From Bacteroidales bacterium (lineage in GTDB: Bacteria > Bacteroidota > Bacteroidia > Bacteroidales > UBA3824): a stretch of DNA of 64,000 bases. The stretch's first letter is position 1. Each line of letters begins with the position of its first letter. Positions 1 to 7,856 of this stretch are shown in pieces. The position numbers and the translations under genes are program-made. Below the pieces are notes generated by a model, which saw only the letters and a program-made list of their open reading frames with translations, made no database searches and had not been told where the DNA came from. Location: the NCBI GenBank assembly GCA_016293845.1, contig JAEDDH010000001.1:248001-312000 (forward strand), read 5' to 3'.

Positions 1-512
1 AACAACACGAAAAAAACATTCTCCACTTTATCACCAACGAGTTTATGAAACTCGCCGACAACATTCTCGAAACTTATCAAAAATCGGCTTACAAAACCCC
101 TCTCAACGTATTTCCGTGGGGTAGCAACAGCGAATGTGCCAACCGTGGAATTGTGCTTGCCACAGCATACCACATCACCGGCAATCAAAAATACTTAGAA
201 GCCGCACAAGCCGCTTTGCACTATATACTCGGTCGCAACCCGTTGGATTACTGCTATGTAACAGGTTTTGGCAGCAAATCGCCCGTTGACCCGCACGACC
301 GCCGTTCGGTTGCCGATTCTATTCCCTTGCCCGCACCCGGATACCTTGCAGGAGGTCCGTTTATTGGCGGTGGCAACGAAGTGGGACAAAACCCCAACAA
401 ATTCCCCGCTCTCAACTACTACGACCAAAACGGCTCGTACACCACCAACGAAATCGCCATCAACTGGCAAGCCGCGTTGATTCTTTTGGCTGTAATGGTT
501 GACAATGAATAG
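1..512 (+). CDS. GH9 cellulase/glycanase, C-terminal part
   Basis: The 5' end lies outside the window; the frame is open from base 3 and stops at TAG 510-512. The roughly 169 visible residues look like the last helices of the (alpha/alpha)6 barrel of glycoside hydrolase family 9, mainly endo-beta-1,4-glucanases. Seen: a glycine-rich stretch ending in SPVDPHDRRS, which fits family signature 1 (His-x-Arg), and YTTNEIAINW near the end, which fits signature 2 with the catalytic acid Glu. The enzyme would cut beta-1,4-glucans or related hemicelluloses; signal peptide and accessory domains cannot be seen. It fits the GH8, esterase and arabinose genes elsewhere in the window. Substrate is not determined. 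Confidence 0.85.
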   Translation, partial: QHEKNILHFITNEFMKLADNILETYQKSAYKTPLNVFPWGSNSECANRGIVLATAYHITGNQKYLEAAQAALHYILGRNPLDYCYVTGFGSKSPVDPHDRRSVADSIPLPAPGYLAGGPFIGGGNEVGQNPNKFPALNYYDQNGSYTTNEIAINWQAALILLAVMVDNE

Positions 513-603
513 TTGTTTAATGCATAATGCATAATTCATAATGCATACTTTTGCAAGATTAGGTTGATTATGAATTATGCATTGTGAATTATGAATTATA
601 AAA
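513..603. repeat. AT-rich GAATTATG/CATAATTC repeat block
   Basis: The short gap between the GH9 gene and the TatD gene is made almost wholly of variants of GAATTATG and its reverse complement. The left half (about 515-545) runs in one orientation and the right half (about 570-601) in the other, so the block can fold. The same units return at 1230-1279 after the TatD gene. No promoter stands out. Confidence 0.7.
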
Positions 604-1275
604 GTGTATATCATTCATAATCATATAATTGATTATCCTGATAAAAATGTTTTGGATATAGGTACCGATGAAAAAGAGGCTGCCGATGTGCCTCTCTTTT
701 CCACCGGTATCCATCCCAAACTTATTGATAATACTTTTGACCAAAAGTTTCTAATTGTAAAACATCTTGCATCATTGCCTAATTGCGCCGCCATTGGCGA
801 ATGTGGTATTGATGTATTTTCATCAGCCGAAGTTGCAAAACAAAAAGAGACTTTTATTCAGCATCTTCACCTTGCACAGCAATATTCAAAACCTGTGATA
901 ATTCACTGTGTAAGAGCCTATTCTGAAATAATTTCGGCACTCAACGCCACACATTTTTCGTTGCCAGTAGTAATGCATTCTTACAATGGAAACCTCCAAA
1001 CCACAGAGCAACTTCTTCGCCGAGAAAACATCTATTTTTCATTTTCCGAAAAGATACTCGTCCCCAACACCTCCGCCCAAAAATCATTAGAAATAATCCC
1101 CCTAAACCGCCTCCTCATCGAAACCGACAACTCCTCATCCCCCTTAGACCCCATCATAACCCTCATCGCCACAATAAAAAGAGTAGGAGAGGAGGAGGTA
1201 ATAATGAGCAACAATCAAGTGTTTGAGCAAGTAATTATGAATTATGAATTACGAATTCTGAATTGTGAATTATGA
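604..1275 (+). CDS. TatD-family hydrolase, short Bacteroidetes type
   Basis: A 223-residue protein with the sequence landmarks of TatD metal-dependent hydrolases (TIM barrel, nuclease/esterase-like): HNH near the start in place of the usual HxH, STGIHP, AIGECGID (compare GEIGLD), KPVIIHC and LLIETD near residue 170. TatD proteins are linked to 3'-5' DNase activity and DNA quality control, but this short group is not characterised. The start is taken at GTG 604 because no ATG fits. The last 14 residues or so are encoded by the flanking GAATTATG-type repeat, so the original stop has probably been lost or replaced. The repeats on both sides suggest the gene moves or has been rearranged with them. 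Confidence 0.7.
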   Translation: MYIIHNHIIDYPDKNVLDIGTDEKEAADVPLFSTGIHPKLIDNTFDQKFLIVKHLASLPNCAAIGECGIDVFSSAEVAKQKETFIQHLHLAQQYSKPVIIHCVRAYSEIISALNATHFSLPVVMHSYNGNLQTTEQLLRRENIYFSFSEKILVPNTSAQKSLEIIPLNRLLIETDNSSSPLDPIITLIATIKRVGEEEVIMSNNQVFEQVIMNYELRILNCEL

Positions 1276-1279
1276 ATTC
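1230..1279. repeat. GAATTATG repeat, 3' copy
   Basis: Five to six imperfect units of GAATTATG/GAATTACG/GAATTCTG in direct orientation. The block overlaps the end of the TatD reading frame and supplies its C-terminal residues and stop codon. Confidence 0.7.
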
Positions 1280-1323
1280 AATATTTTTTTTATCTTTTCA
1301 ATCTCTCATTACGGATAATTGCG

Positions 1324-1331
1324 TATATTTG
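1324..1331 (+). promoter_or_regulatory. Bacteroidetes -7 element (TATATTTG)
   Basis: TATATTTG matches the Bacteroidetes -7 consensus TAnnTTTG and lies 16 bases before the ATG of the AraC-type gene, which would make a very short leader. The -33 element is weak. Confidence 0.45.
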
Positions 1332-1346
1332 CCAAAAATATGAATA

Positions 1347-2222
1347 ATGGACAGCGTTCTAAACCATATCACCATCGGGGAACTTTTGAAGAACAAATTT
1401 CGCTACGCTACGGCTTTCAGCGATAAACTTATCATCACCGACAGGCTCGGATACTTGGAACTATTTAAATACCCCTGCCGAATTGATGCTGTGAGCATAT
1501 TAATCTGCACCGGAGGAAGTATGGAATGCAGCATAAACCTCAAAAACTACACTATCGAAAAAAACACCGTGCTAATATGCCGCAGTAGCGACATTCTGCA
1601 AATTATCAGCAGTCACAACCTCGAAGCATACGCCGGAGTGATAGCCACCGACTTTATCAACGAACTCAAAATCAGTCTTTGGCAGCAGAGCATTTACTTC
1701 TCGCCCGAAATATTTATGCGCAAAATATCGGACAGCGACCTCAACCTTCTAATATACTACTATCCGCAACTGCGCGACAACATCAAACGTCCCCGCAAGG
1801 AGACTCCTCAGATAATAAAAAGCCTCATTCAGGCGCTTGTGTACACCATTGTATCGATAATGGACGACGGCAGAATCGACAATGGCGGTTTCAAGATTGC
1901 AAGAAACGAGCAACTATTTGAAAAATTTATGTCGTTGCTTTCGCAATACCACAGCAGAGAACGGAGTGTGTCGTTTTATGCCGACAAGATGTGCCTTACA
2001 TCCAACTACCTCAGCGGCGAAATCAAGGCGTGCAGCGGCAAAACTGCCCTCGAATGGATCAACGACTATGTGATTCTCGAAGCCAAAACCCTCTTGATGT
2101 ACACCGAACTCAGCGTGCAAGAGATTTCGTACCGCTTGAATTTCCCCACACAGAGCGCATTTGGCAAGTATTTCAAAACACAAACCGGCATAGGTCCCAC
2201 CGAGTTCCGCAAAAAGATTTGA
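1347..2222 (+). CDS. AraC-family transcriptional regulator
   Basis: A 291-residue regulator. The last 95 residues form the double helix-turn-helix of the AraC/XylS family: helices around SFYADKMCLTSNYLSGEI and SVQEISYRLNFPTQSAFGKY, then the usual end GIGPTEFRKK. The N-terminal 190 residues resemble the cupin-like sensing domain of Bacteroidetes AraC proteins (VSILICTGGSMECSINLKNY region) but the ligand cannot be read from the sequence. The gene stands alone between a repeat block and decayed DNA, so no target is suggested by context. The assignment of family is firm; the signal and regulon are unknown. Confidence 0.9.
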   Translation: MDSVLNHITIGELLKNKFRYATAFSDKLIITDRLGYLELFKYPCRIDAVSILICTGGSMECSINLKNYTIEKNTVLICRSSDILQIISSHNLEAYAGVIATDFINELKISLWQQSIYFSPEIFMRKISDSDLNLLIYYYPQLRDNIKRPRKETPQIIKSLIQALVYTIVSIMDDGRIDNGGFKIARNEQLFEKFMSLLSQYHSRERSVSFYADKMCLTSNYLSGEIKACSGKTALEWINDYVILEAKTLLMYTELSVQEISYRLNFPTQSAFGKYFKTQTGIGPTEFRKKI

Positions 2223-2237
2223 ACAATTTTCACTACC

Positions 2238-2396
2238 GTTTCAAAGACCCGAAAAGGCCATACTCTTATGCAAGCCATTGCACGTGCCAATCGGGTTTTT
2301 CCTGGCAAGCAGAGTAGTATCATTATCGACTATGTAAACGTGTTTAAGTATATAAATGTCGGTGTAAATGAGCCGATAAAAAAGGGTATGATGTAA
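2238..2396 (+). pseudogene. hsdR: Type I restriction enzyme HsdR, internal remnant
   Basis: In one frame this stretch encodes GHTLMQAIARANRVF followed by GKQSSIIIDYVNVF and a stop at 2394-2396. That is helicase motif VI and the following strand of HsdR, the motor/nuclease subunit of type I restriction-modification systems. Nothing else of the roughly 1000-residue protein is present, and no hsdM or hsdS is nearby. It is a fossil of a lost restriction locus, about 50 codons long. The motif match is specific; the borders of the fragment are approximate. Confidence 0.75.
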
Positions 2397-2688
2397 TTAC
2401 AGTTTTTCCGTCTTGTTCAGCACAATTCGTCCGACGGCACCAAAACATTTGATAGAGTAGGAAAATACTACAAAGGTGGCGCAATGGCAGAGAATATTTC
2501 GTTTGGATATTCTGATCTGTTGAAAATTATACGTCAGTTGCTTATCAACGAGGGCAACGAAAAAGTAGGTTGCCGCACAAACATTCTTGGCGATGCCTAT
2601 ACAAGAGATAGGTGTGGCAATAGGTCTGCACTCATCACAATATCGCAATATGTGCTGCCAAGATTTTTCGGATGCCAAAGGCGAATAA
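2397..2688 (+). pseudogene. CAP/SCP-like secreted protein remnant, frameshifted
   Basis: Translation gives HNSSDGTKTFDRVGKYY, then GGAMAENISFGY, then NEKVGCRTNILGDAY, and after a frameshift near 2605 GVAIGLHSSQYRNMC and a TAA at 2686-2688. These are the successive motifs of the CAP (SCP/PR-1) fold: the first His, the AENI glutamate, the GHR-N turn and the GVA strand. The conserved second His is Cys here (GCRTN). The N-terminus and signal peptide are missing. Together with the upstream hsdR piece it marks a decayed segment. Confidence 0.7.
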
Positions 2689-2713
2689 GCGGTAAAAAAT
2701 TTAGCAAAATTTC

Positions 2714-2744
2714 TTGACAATCTCATTTCTTATTAATATATTTG
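2714..2744 (+). promoter_or_regulatory. Promoter of the five-gene ABC operon
   Basis: TTG at 2714-2716 and TATATTTG at 2737-2744 are separated by 20 bases, a near-perfect Bacteroidetes sigma-ABfr promoter. It lies about 30 bases before the first ATG of the operon at 2775. Confidence 0.7.
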
Positions 2745-2774
2745 CAAAATAATAAACCTTAATATTAATAAGAA

Positions 2775-3473
2775 ATGGGATTTTTTAAAGACTTATTTAT
2801 TGTAAACGAAGAAAAGGAGCAGGAAGCCAAGGTAGAGCAGCCGCAACTCAAAACCAAAGTTCCTCAAAATCAAGCTCACCAGCCTCATTACACCGCTCCT
2901 CAAACCGCAAATACCAACCCTTCGCAAGAGACTGTAAACGTGCCTCCCGTAACTGTGCCGGGCGGTAATGTCGACAAGAATATCCTTGAAATGATCAAGG
3001 AGGTTATCGAAAAAAGCAACGTGCCGGGCAACGACTATTTTGAACTAAACAAAATCGTGGAAAGTCCCGACTTCAAAAACGCTATCCCCGACGAAAACGC
3101 TCGTATTGTGGCGGCATTCCACAGCCTCCGTGCGCAAGATGCCAAATTTACAAAACAGAGAGTGCTTGAAAGTATCGACTTTTACAAAAGGGCAGTAAAA
3201 AGCGAGTACGACAACGTGCTCCAAGGCTACAACCAATATGTAAACAACAAAATCAATTCTCCCAAGAAAAAAATCGAAGACCTCCAAAAGCGCCGCGAGG
3301 AACTCCTCAACAAAATCAACCAAATTGATGTAGAAATCCAAACCATACAAGCCGAAGTGGCTAAATGTTCTACCGAACTCGAAGCCAAACGCGCTCACTA
3401 CGATGCCACATTCAATATCGTGTTGCAAGAACTCGACAATGAAAAGAACAAATTAAACTTAATACTTCAATAA
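2775..3473 (+). CDS. Soluble coiled-coil protein, first gene of ABC/OmpA operon
   Basis: A 232-residue protein of unrecognised family. The first 65 residues are low-complexity (Gln, Pro, Thr and Lys rich) and likely disordered. A compact helical part follows (about 66-130), then a long coiled coil from about residue 130 to the end, rich in Lys/Glu heptads. There is no signal peptide or membrane segment, so it should be cytoplasmic. The stop overlaps the next start (TAATG), so it is translationally coupled to the PspA-like membrane protein. The layout suggests a cytoplasmic partner of the ABC machine. TelA/XpaC-type stress proteins are a possible comparison, but no specific motif supports that. 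Confidence 0.8.
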   Translation: MGFFKDLFIVNEEKEQEAKVEQPQLKTKVPQNQAHQPHYTAPQTANTNPSQETVNVPPVTVPGGNVDKNILEMIKEVIEKSNVPGNDYFELNKIVESPDFKNAIPDENARIVAAFHSLRAQDAKFTKQRVLESIDFYKRAVKSEYDNVLQGYNQYVNNKINSPKKKIEDLQKRREELLNKINQIDVEIQTIQAEVAKCSTELEAKRAHYDATFNIVLQELDNEKNKLNLILQ

Positions 3474-4441
3474 TGAACGAACTTCCGCAAACCAAATCGC
3501 CTTGGCAAAAACCGGGCGGAACATTAGCAAAAGTTACCCTCGTGGCTATGATTGGCGCAGCAGGTTACGCTTTTTACAAATACCTGCCGTTTCTGATCGA
3601 CCTTACCAAAAACACCTTCACTCTTGCTGCTCTCGTAGGCGTGCTCGCGTTGATAGTGTTTTTGATAATGAACGACAAATCGCGTAACTTTTTCAAAAAC
3701 CTTTACTTTGTGATAATGCGCAAACTCACAGGTCTGATTGTTGAAATCGACCCCATTGCCATAGCCAAAGGCAAAGTTAAGGAGATGAAAAAACGCCTTA
3801 CAAAAATCGACGACGGCATTACCAAAATGCGCGGCCTCCACATCAAAAACGAACGCGCCCTCGAAAACAACAAAAAAGAACTTCAAGACGCTCTCCAACG
3901 CCTCAACATCGTTAAACAGCGCGGCAACGGTCAAGAAGGTATGCTCCTCGAACACCATATTTCGCAACTCGACGAAAGCGTAAAAAAACGTTCGCTCAAT
4001 TACGAAAAATCAAAACGTATGATCGAAATTCTCACCGAGGTAAAACGCTCTGCCGAAATCAAGGTAAAATACACCGAAAGCGAAATCAAACTCAAAGAGG
4101 AAGATTACGAACTGATGAAGGCCAACCACAAGACCCTCGGCGTAATGAAGTCGTTGCTCAATCCGCAAACCGACGACGCTTTTGATATGGCTATGGAAAA
4201 AATGGATCTCGACATCGCCACTTGGATAGGCGAGATGGACAGTTTCCTCGAAAGCGGCATCACCGACGAAATCAGCCTCGACAATGCTGTGGCAAGCGCA
4301 AAGGCGGATGCTATACTCGACAAATACAACAACGGCGGATTTGCCGGCATACTCGAAGACAACAAGGTAAACATTATGAATAATGCCGAAGTTGTAAAAT
4401 TAGAAGAAAGTTCAAACAAATTACAAAACAAATATTTCTAA
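3473..4441 (+). CDS. Membrane-anchored coiled-coil protein, PspA-like layout
   Basis: A 322-residue protein with two predicted membrane segments near residues 18-38 and 46-66, followed by about 200 residues of charged coiled coil and a short C-terminal tail. The order 'membrane anchor, long helical hairpin' recalls PspA/IM30 and related envelope-stress proteins, but I see no diagnostic PspA motif, so this is an analogy. Start overlaps the previous stop by one base; the next gene begins 4 bases after its stop. It may scaffold or sense the membrane around the transporter encoded downstream. Confidence 0.8.
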   Translation: MNELPQTKSPWQKPGGTLAKVTLVAMIGAAGYAFYKYLPFLIDLTKNTFTLAALVGVLALIVFLIMNDKSRNFFKNLYFVIMRKLTGLIVEIDPIAIAKGKVKEMKKRLTKIDDGITKMRGLHIKNERALENNKKELQDALQRLNIVKQRGNGQEGMLLEHHISQLDESVKKRSLNYEKSKRMIEILTEVKRSAEIKVKYTESEIKLKEEDYELMKANHKTLGVMKSLLNPQTDDAFDMAMEKMDLDIATWIGEMDSFLESGITDEISLDNAVASAKADAILDKYNNGGFAGILEDNKVNIMNNAEVVKLEESSNKLQNKYF

Positions 4442-4445
4442 AACT

Positions 4446-5975
4446 ATGGCACTAACAAAATTTGCAAAAGCACTTATAGGCGTAGCCGGAGTAGGCGCAG
4501 TAGCAGGCGGACTTTACTACGCTGGCAAAAACGGCGGCGGCTCTGATGCCGACGTAATTACAATAGGTACAAACACTTACGCAGGATTCCTTCCGTTTAT
4601 GTACCTCAACAACGGCGCCGACCCCAACGAAGACTGCATCTTGTATAAAGATTACGGTTTGAAAGCCAAAATCGTGGTTCAAGACGACTTTGCAGCAGGT
4701 CGTTCGGCATTCAAGGCTGGCGACATCGACCTTATATATTGTACTGCCGACGCTCTTGGCGTTGAGATGTCGCGCGGTTCGGATATGAACGACGCCAAGT
4801 TTATCAACATTAGCAATTGGAGCCGTGGTGCCGACGCTATTGTGGTAAAAGACGATATCCGCACTGTGGCAGACCTCAAAGGCAAGGTAGTGGCTTGTTC
4901 CGAAGGTACTGCTTCCAACACTTTGCTTATCAATACGTTGGAAACCAACAATATGGAATATTCCGACATTAATACTTCGTCGGTTACAAATCCCGACAAG
5001 GTTAACCTCAAAATTGTGGCAAGTGGTTTGGACGCTGCACAGATTTTCAAGGCTGGTCAGTGCGATGCCGCTGTGGTTTTCTCACCCGACGACCAAGATA
5101 TCGTAAGCACTGTTCCCCACACCAAGGTGCTGATTTCTACCAAACAGGCTTCGTCGATTATCTGCGACGGTCTTGTGGCAAAACAATCTTACATTGATGC
5201 CAACAAAGAAAAGGTTACAAAACTTCTTTCGGCACTTCTTTACGCCAACAGCCAGATGAACACCAATCCTCAGGCTGTAAAACAAGCAGCAAAAGCATTT
5301 GCAAAGGCTTATCAAGTAGACGAGGAGTTTGTTATCGACGGTTCTAAAAACATCTACTATGTAACTTTGGAAGACGAGGCAAACTTCTTTGGTCTCACCA
5401 CCTGCACCAGTTGCGTAAAAGGAGAGGAGTTGTACAACAAGATGGCTGGCACTTACGAAGGTCTCGGACTCTGCAAGAATCCCCTTCCTTGGCAAAAAGT
5501 TGCCGACTGCTCTGTTATCGAAACTCTTTACGACAATCCTCAGCAGTATAATGTAAAAGGTGACCAATCGGCAGAAAAGGTTAAAGAATTTACCGAGGTT
5601 AAAAAAGAAGAGATTAAGGAAGAGGAAAAAATCTCTAACAAAACCGTTTCGGTAGAGTACGAGGTTAATTCCGACGTGCTCAATCAAGCCGCTCGCGACC
5701 AGATTACCCGTGAGTTTGTTCCCATTGCAAAACAGTTCTCTGGCGCACGCATTATGATTGAGGGCAACACCGACAACACTGGTTCTGCCGCTCTCAACAA
5801 AGACCTCTCTTACCGCCGCGCACTCTCTATCAAGAATTTCTTGGTAAAGGAATACAAATTTGACCCCAACCGCTTTATAGTAGTGGGCAACGGTTCAGCA
5901 AAGGCAATTGCAGCAGGTTCTACCGGCTCCGACGCTAAATACCGTATGACAGAATTTAAACTTGTGGCAAAATAA
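4446..5975 (+). CDS. NMT1/SsuA-like binding protein fused to OmpA domain
   Basis: A 509-residue fusion. Residues 5-27 form one membrane anchor without a lipobox. Residues about 35-330 have the fold of nitrate/sulfonate/taurine binding proteins (NMT1/SsuA type): IGTNTYAGFLPF near the start, GDIDLIYCTADALGVE, then LKGKVVACSEGTASN. A Lys/Glu-rich linker (about 378-400) leads to an OmpA C-terminal domain (about 400-509) with MIEGNTDNTG and the RRALSIKNFL helix that bind peptidoglycan. The binding protein would thus be tethered to both inner membrane and cell wall. Cysteines near 320-345 (TCTSC and beyond) are unusual. The ligand is unknown. It directly precedes its permease and ATPase. Confidence 0.88.
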   Translation: MALTKFAKALIGVAGVGAVAGGLYYAGKNGGGSDADVITIGTNTYAGFLPFMYLNNGADPNEDCILYKDYGLKAKIVVQDDFAAGRSAFKAGDIDLIYCTADALGVEMSRGSDMNDAKFINISNWSRGADAIVVKDDIRTVADLKGKVVACSEGTASNTLLINTLETNNMEYSDINTSSVTNPDKVNLKIVASGLDAAQIFKAGQCDAAVVFSPDDQDIVSTVPHTKVLISTKQASSIICDGLVAKQSYIDANKEKVTKLLSALLYANSQMNTNPQAVKQAAKAFAKAYQVDEEFVIDGSKNIYYVTLEDEANFFGLTTCTSCVKGEELYNKMAGTYEGLGLCKNPLPWQKVADCSVIETLYDNPQQYNVKGDQSAEKVKEFTEVKKEEIKEEEKISNKTVSVEYEVNSDVLNQAARDQITREFVPIAKQFSGARIMIEGNTDNTGSAALNKDLSYRRALSIKNFLVKEYKFDPNRFIVVGNGSAKAIAAGSTGSDAKYRMTEFKLVAK

Positions 5976-6823
5976 TGAGCAACGCAAAAGAACTTTTTAA
6001 ACTCGGAGGCGACGATTCGGGATTATCAAAAACCACCAAGATTGTAATCACCGTTTCGGGACTCTTGTTCATAGCGATAGTGTGGCAGACAGTATGCACT
6101 TTGGGTCTTATTCCCGAAAAAATACTGCCTGCTCCGCTTAGCGTTTTGGCAAGTTACAAACCGCTTATAACAGAATACGATATGTTTGCAAACGCTTGGT
6201 ATTCAATACGTTTGAACCTAATGTCGTATTTTTGGGCAATATTGATTTCGTTGCCCGTGGGATTCTTTATTTCGCTTTATCCCATCAACAACTTGGTGAT
6301 AGGCAAATACATCAACTCGGTGCGCTACCTGCCCATTCCGGCTATGTCGGGTATTTTTATCGCAATATTCGGCCTCACATTTGGAATGAAGGTTTCGTTC
6401 CTCACATTCTCGCTCTTGATTTACATTCTCCCCGCCGTTGCCAACAAGGTTAACGACCTTCAAAACCCTGCCAACGACAAGGATTTTGTTTATCTGCAAA
6501 CCATCAAGACTCTCGGAGCAACACCGTGGCAGAGTTTCCGCTACGTATATTTTCCGTATGTAACACGCACTATCTCGCAAGAAATCATCACTTTAACAGG
6601 TATCAGTTGGAGTTACATCGTAATTGTGGAAATGCTCTACAAAGACGGCAGCGTGTCGGGTATCGGCGCATTGATTCAAACAATGACCCGTATGAGCCAC
6701 ATGCCCGAGGTTTACGCACTCTTGCTATTGGTAATCGTAATCGGTATTTTTCAGGATGTTTGCCTCAAATTTATCGACAAGATTTTGTTCCCATCTAAGT
6801 ACAACCGCAAAAGCCTATTCTGA
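5975..6823 (+). CDS. ABC transporter permease, SsuC/TauC type
   Basis: A 282-residue inner-membrane protein with about six membrane segments. The cytoplasmic coupling loop TLGATPWQSFRYVYFP (about residues 180-195) is the EAA motif of binding-protein-dependent permeases; the closest layout is the nitrate/sulfonate/taurine group. Start and stop both overlap their neighbours by one base (TAATG, TGATG), so binding protein, permease and ATPase are translated as a unit. Substrate not determined; it will be set by the OmpA-fused binding protein. Confidence 0.9.
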   Translation: MSNAKELFKLGGDDSGLSKTTKIVITVSGLLFIAIVWQTVCTLGLIPEKILPAPLSVLASYKPLITEYDMFANAWYSIRLNLMSYFWAILISLPVGFFISLYPINNLVIGKYINSVRYLPIPAMSGIFIAIFGLTFGMKVSFLTFSLLIYILPAVANKVNDLQNPANDKDFVYLQTIKTLGATPWQSFRYVYFPYVTRTISQEIITLTGISWSYIVIVEMLYKDGSVSGIGALIQTMTRMSHMPEVYALLLLVIVIGIFQDVCLKFIDKILFPSKYNRKSLF

Positions 6824-7743
6824 TGTTTGAAAATATAGACCCTACCAAGCCGAAACAACAGCCGCAACCACAGGCTCAACCGCAGCCTCAGCAGCCACTA
6901 AAACCATCGGCAACAATTTCCACACCTACTATCAATGTAGAATCAAACGGCGTTGACGTTTTCAACCTCAGCGACATCAACCTGAGTTTTGCCACAGCCA
7001 CAGGAAGGTTCACACTTTTCGACCACTTCAACTTCCGTATCGAAGATATCAAAGACGAAGGTCAGTTTGTGAGCATTCTCGGTGCATCGGGCAGCGGCAA
7101 ATCGCAGATATTGAAACTGTTGTCGGGATTGAGCAAACCTGATTCGGGCAGCATCAAGTTTTACGGCAAGGAAATCGACTCTAACCACCACATTCCAATG
7201 GTGTTTCAGCAGTATTCGGCTTTTCCGTGGATGACCGTGTTAGACAATGTGATGCTTCCGCTCAAACTCAAAAAAGTTCCCGAAAAAGAGGCTAAACAAC
7301 GTGCTTTGGATATGCTTACCCTTGTGGGACTCGAAGACCAAAAAGACAAGTGGGCTCAATATCCGGCTCTTTCGGGCGGACAGTTGCAGCGTGTTTCTAT
7401 TGCCCGCAACCTTGTGGACAAATCGCAAGTGCTGCTTTTGGACGAAGCCACATCCGCGCTCGACATTTTCTCTAAGCGCGATATGCAGAAAGCCCTCTTA
7501 GATATCTATTACAGCAACGATTACGACCCCACAATCATCAACGTAACGCACGATATCAGCGAGGCTGTTTACCTATCAAACCGCATAATAATCCTTGCCG
7601 CCAATCCTTGTCGCATTCACAAAATAGTAGAGGTAAGTTTTGGCTCCGAACGCCGCACCGAGCGCATCCGCGAATCAGCCAAATTTGCCGAATATGTAAG
7701 ACTCGTGGAAGGACTTATGGACGAGGTAAATAAGAAGAATTGA
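6823..7743 (+). CDS. ABC transporter ATPase, SsuB/TauB type
   Basis: A 306-residue ATPase. The N-terminal 40 residues are a Pro/Gln repeat tail (KQQPQPQAQPQPQQP) not usual for the family. Then come Walker A GASGSGKSQ, the Q loop with MVFQQYSAFPW (the FPW turn is typical of nitrate/sulfonate/taurine importers), signature LSGGQLQRVS, Walker B VLLLDEATSAL and the switch His in VTHDISEA. It should power the upstream permease. The tail shares its composition with the disordered N-terminus of the first gene of the operon, which hints at a common partner; that is inference. The operon ends here in an AT-rich repeat and a terminator. Confidence 0.92.
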   Translation: MFENIDPTKPKQQPQPQAQPQPQQPLKPSATISTPTINVESNGVDVFNLSDINLSFATATGRFTLFDHFNFRIEDIKDEGQFVSILGASGSGKSQILKLLSGLSKPDSGSIKFYGKEIDSNHHIPMVFQQYSAFPWMTVLDNVMLPLKLKKVPEKEAKQRALDMLTLVGLEDQKDKWAQYPALSGGQLQRVSIARNLVDKSQVLLLDEATSALDIFSKRDMQKALLDIYYSNDYDPTIINVTHDISEAVYLSNRIIILAANPCRIHKIVEVSFGSERRTERIRESAKFAEYVRLVEGLMDEVNKKN

Positions 7744-7790
7744 AAATTGAAAATTGAAAATTAACAATTCATAATTGATAACTCAAAATC
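7741..7790. repeat. (TTGAAAAT)n repeat tract
   Basis: Three TTGAAAAT units followed by degenerate copies (TTAACAATTCATAATTG). The first unit overlaps the stop codon of the ABC ATPase. The same octamer repeat returns at 15331 and, reversed, at 15775, with a degenerate copy at 19576. Confidence 0.7.
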
Positions 7791-7794
7791 TAAT

Positions 7795-7832
7795 AAAAAA
7801 AAATCCGAGCCAGATGGTTCGGATTTTTTTTA
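7795..7832. terminator. Bidirectional terminator
   Basis: Arms AAATCCGAGCC (7801-7811) and GGTTCGGATTT (7816-7826) pair with one G-T wobble around a four-base loop, with A and T runs on either side. It serves both the ABC operon and the convergent lipoprotein pair. Confidence 0.8.
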
Positions 7833-7856
7833 TTTGGTGAGTTAAGGCGCAAATGA

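Noticed and set aside
240..310. Defective GH9 active site (PHDR in place of PHHR)
   Set aside because: The family signature needs His-x-Arg only, and that is kept; there is no reason to call the enzyme dead.
5082..5687. 201-codon minus-strand frame opposite the OmpA-fused binding protein
   Set aside because: Antisense shadow; Phe/Leu/Cys-rich translation without any family feature.
7741..7772. CRISPR-like short periodic repeats (TTGAAAAT tracts)
   Set aside because: Units are contiguous without spacers and recur at gene ends; this is a simple octamer repeat and not a CRISPR array.
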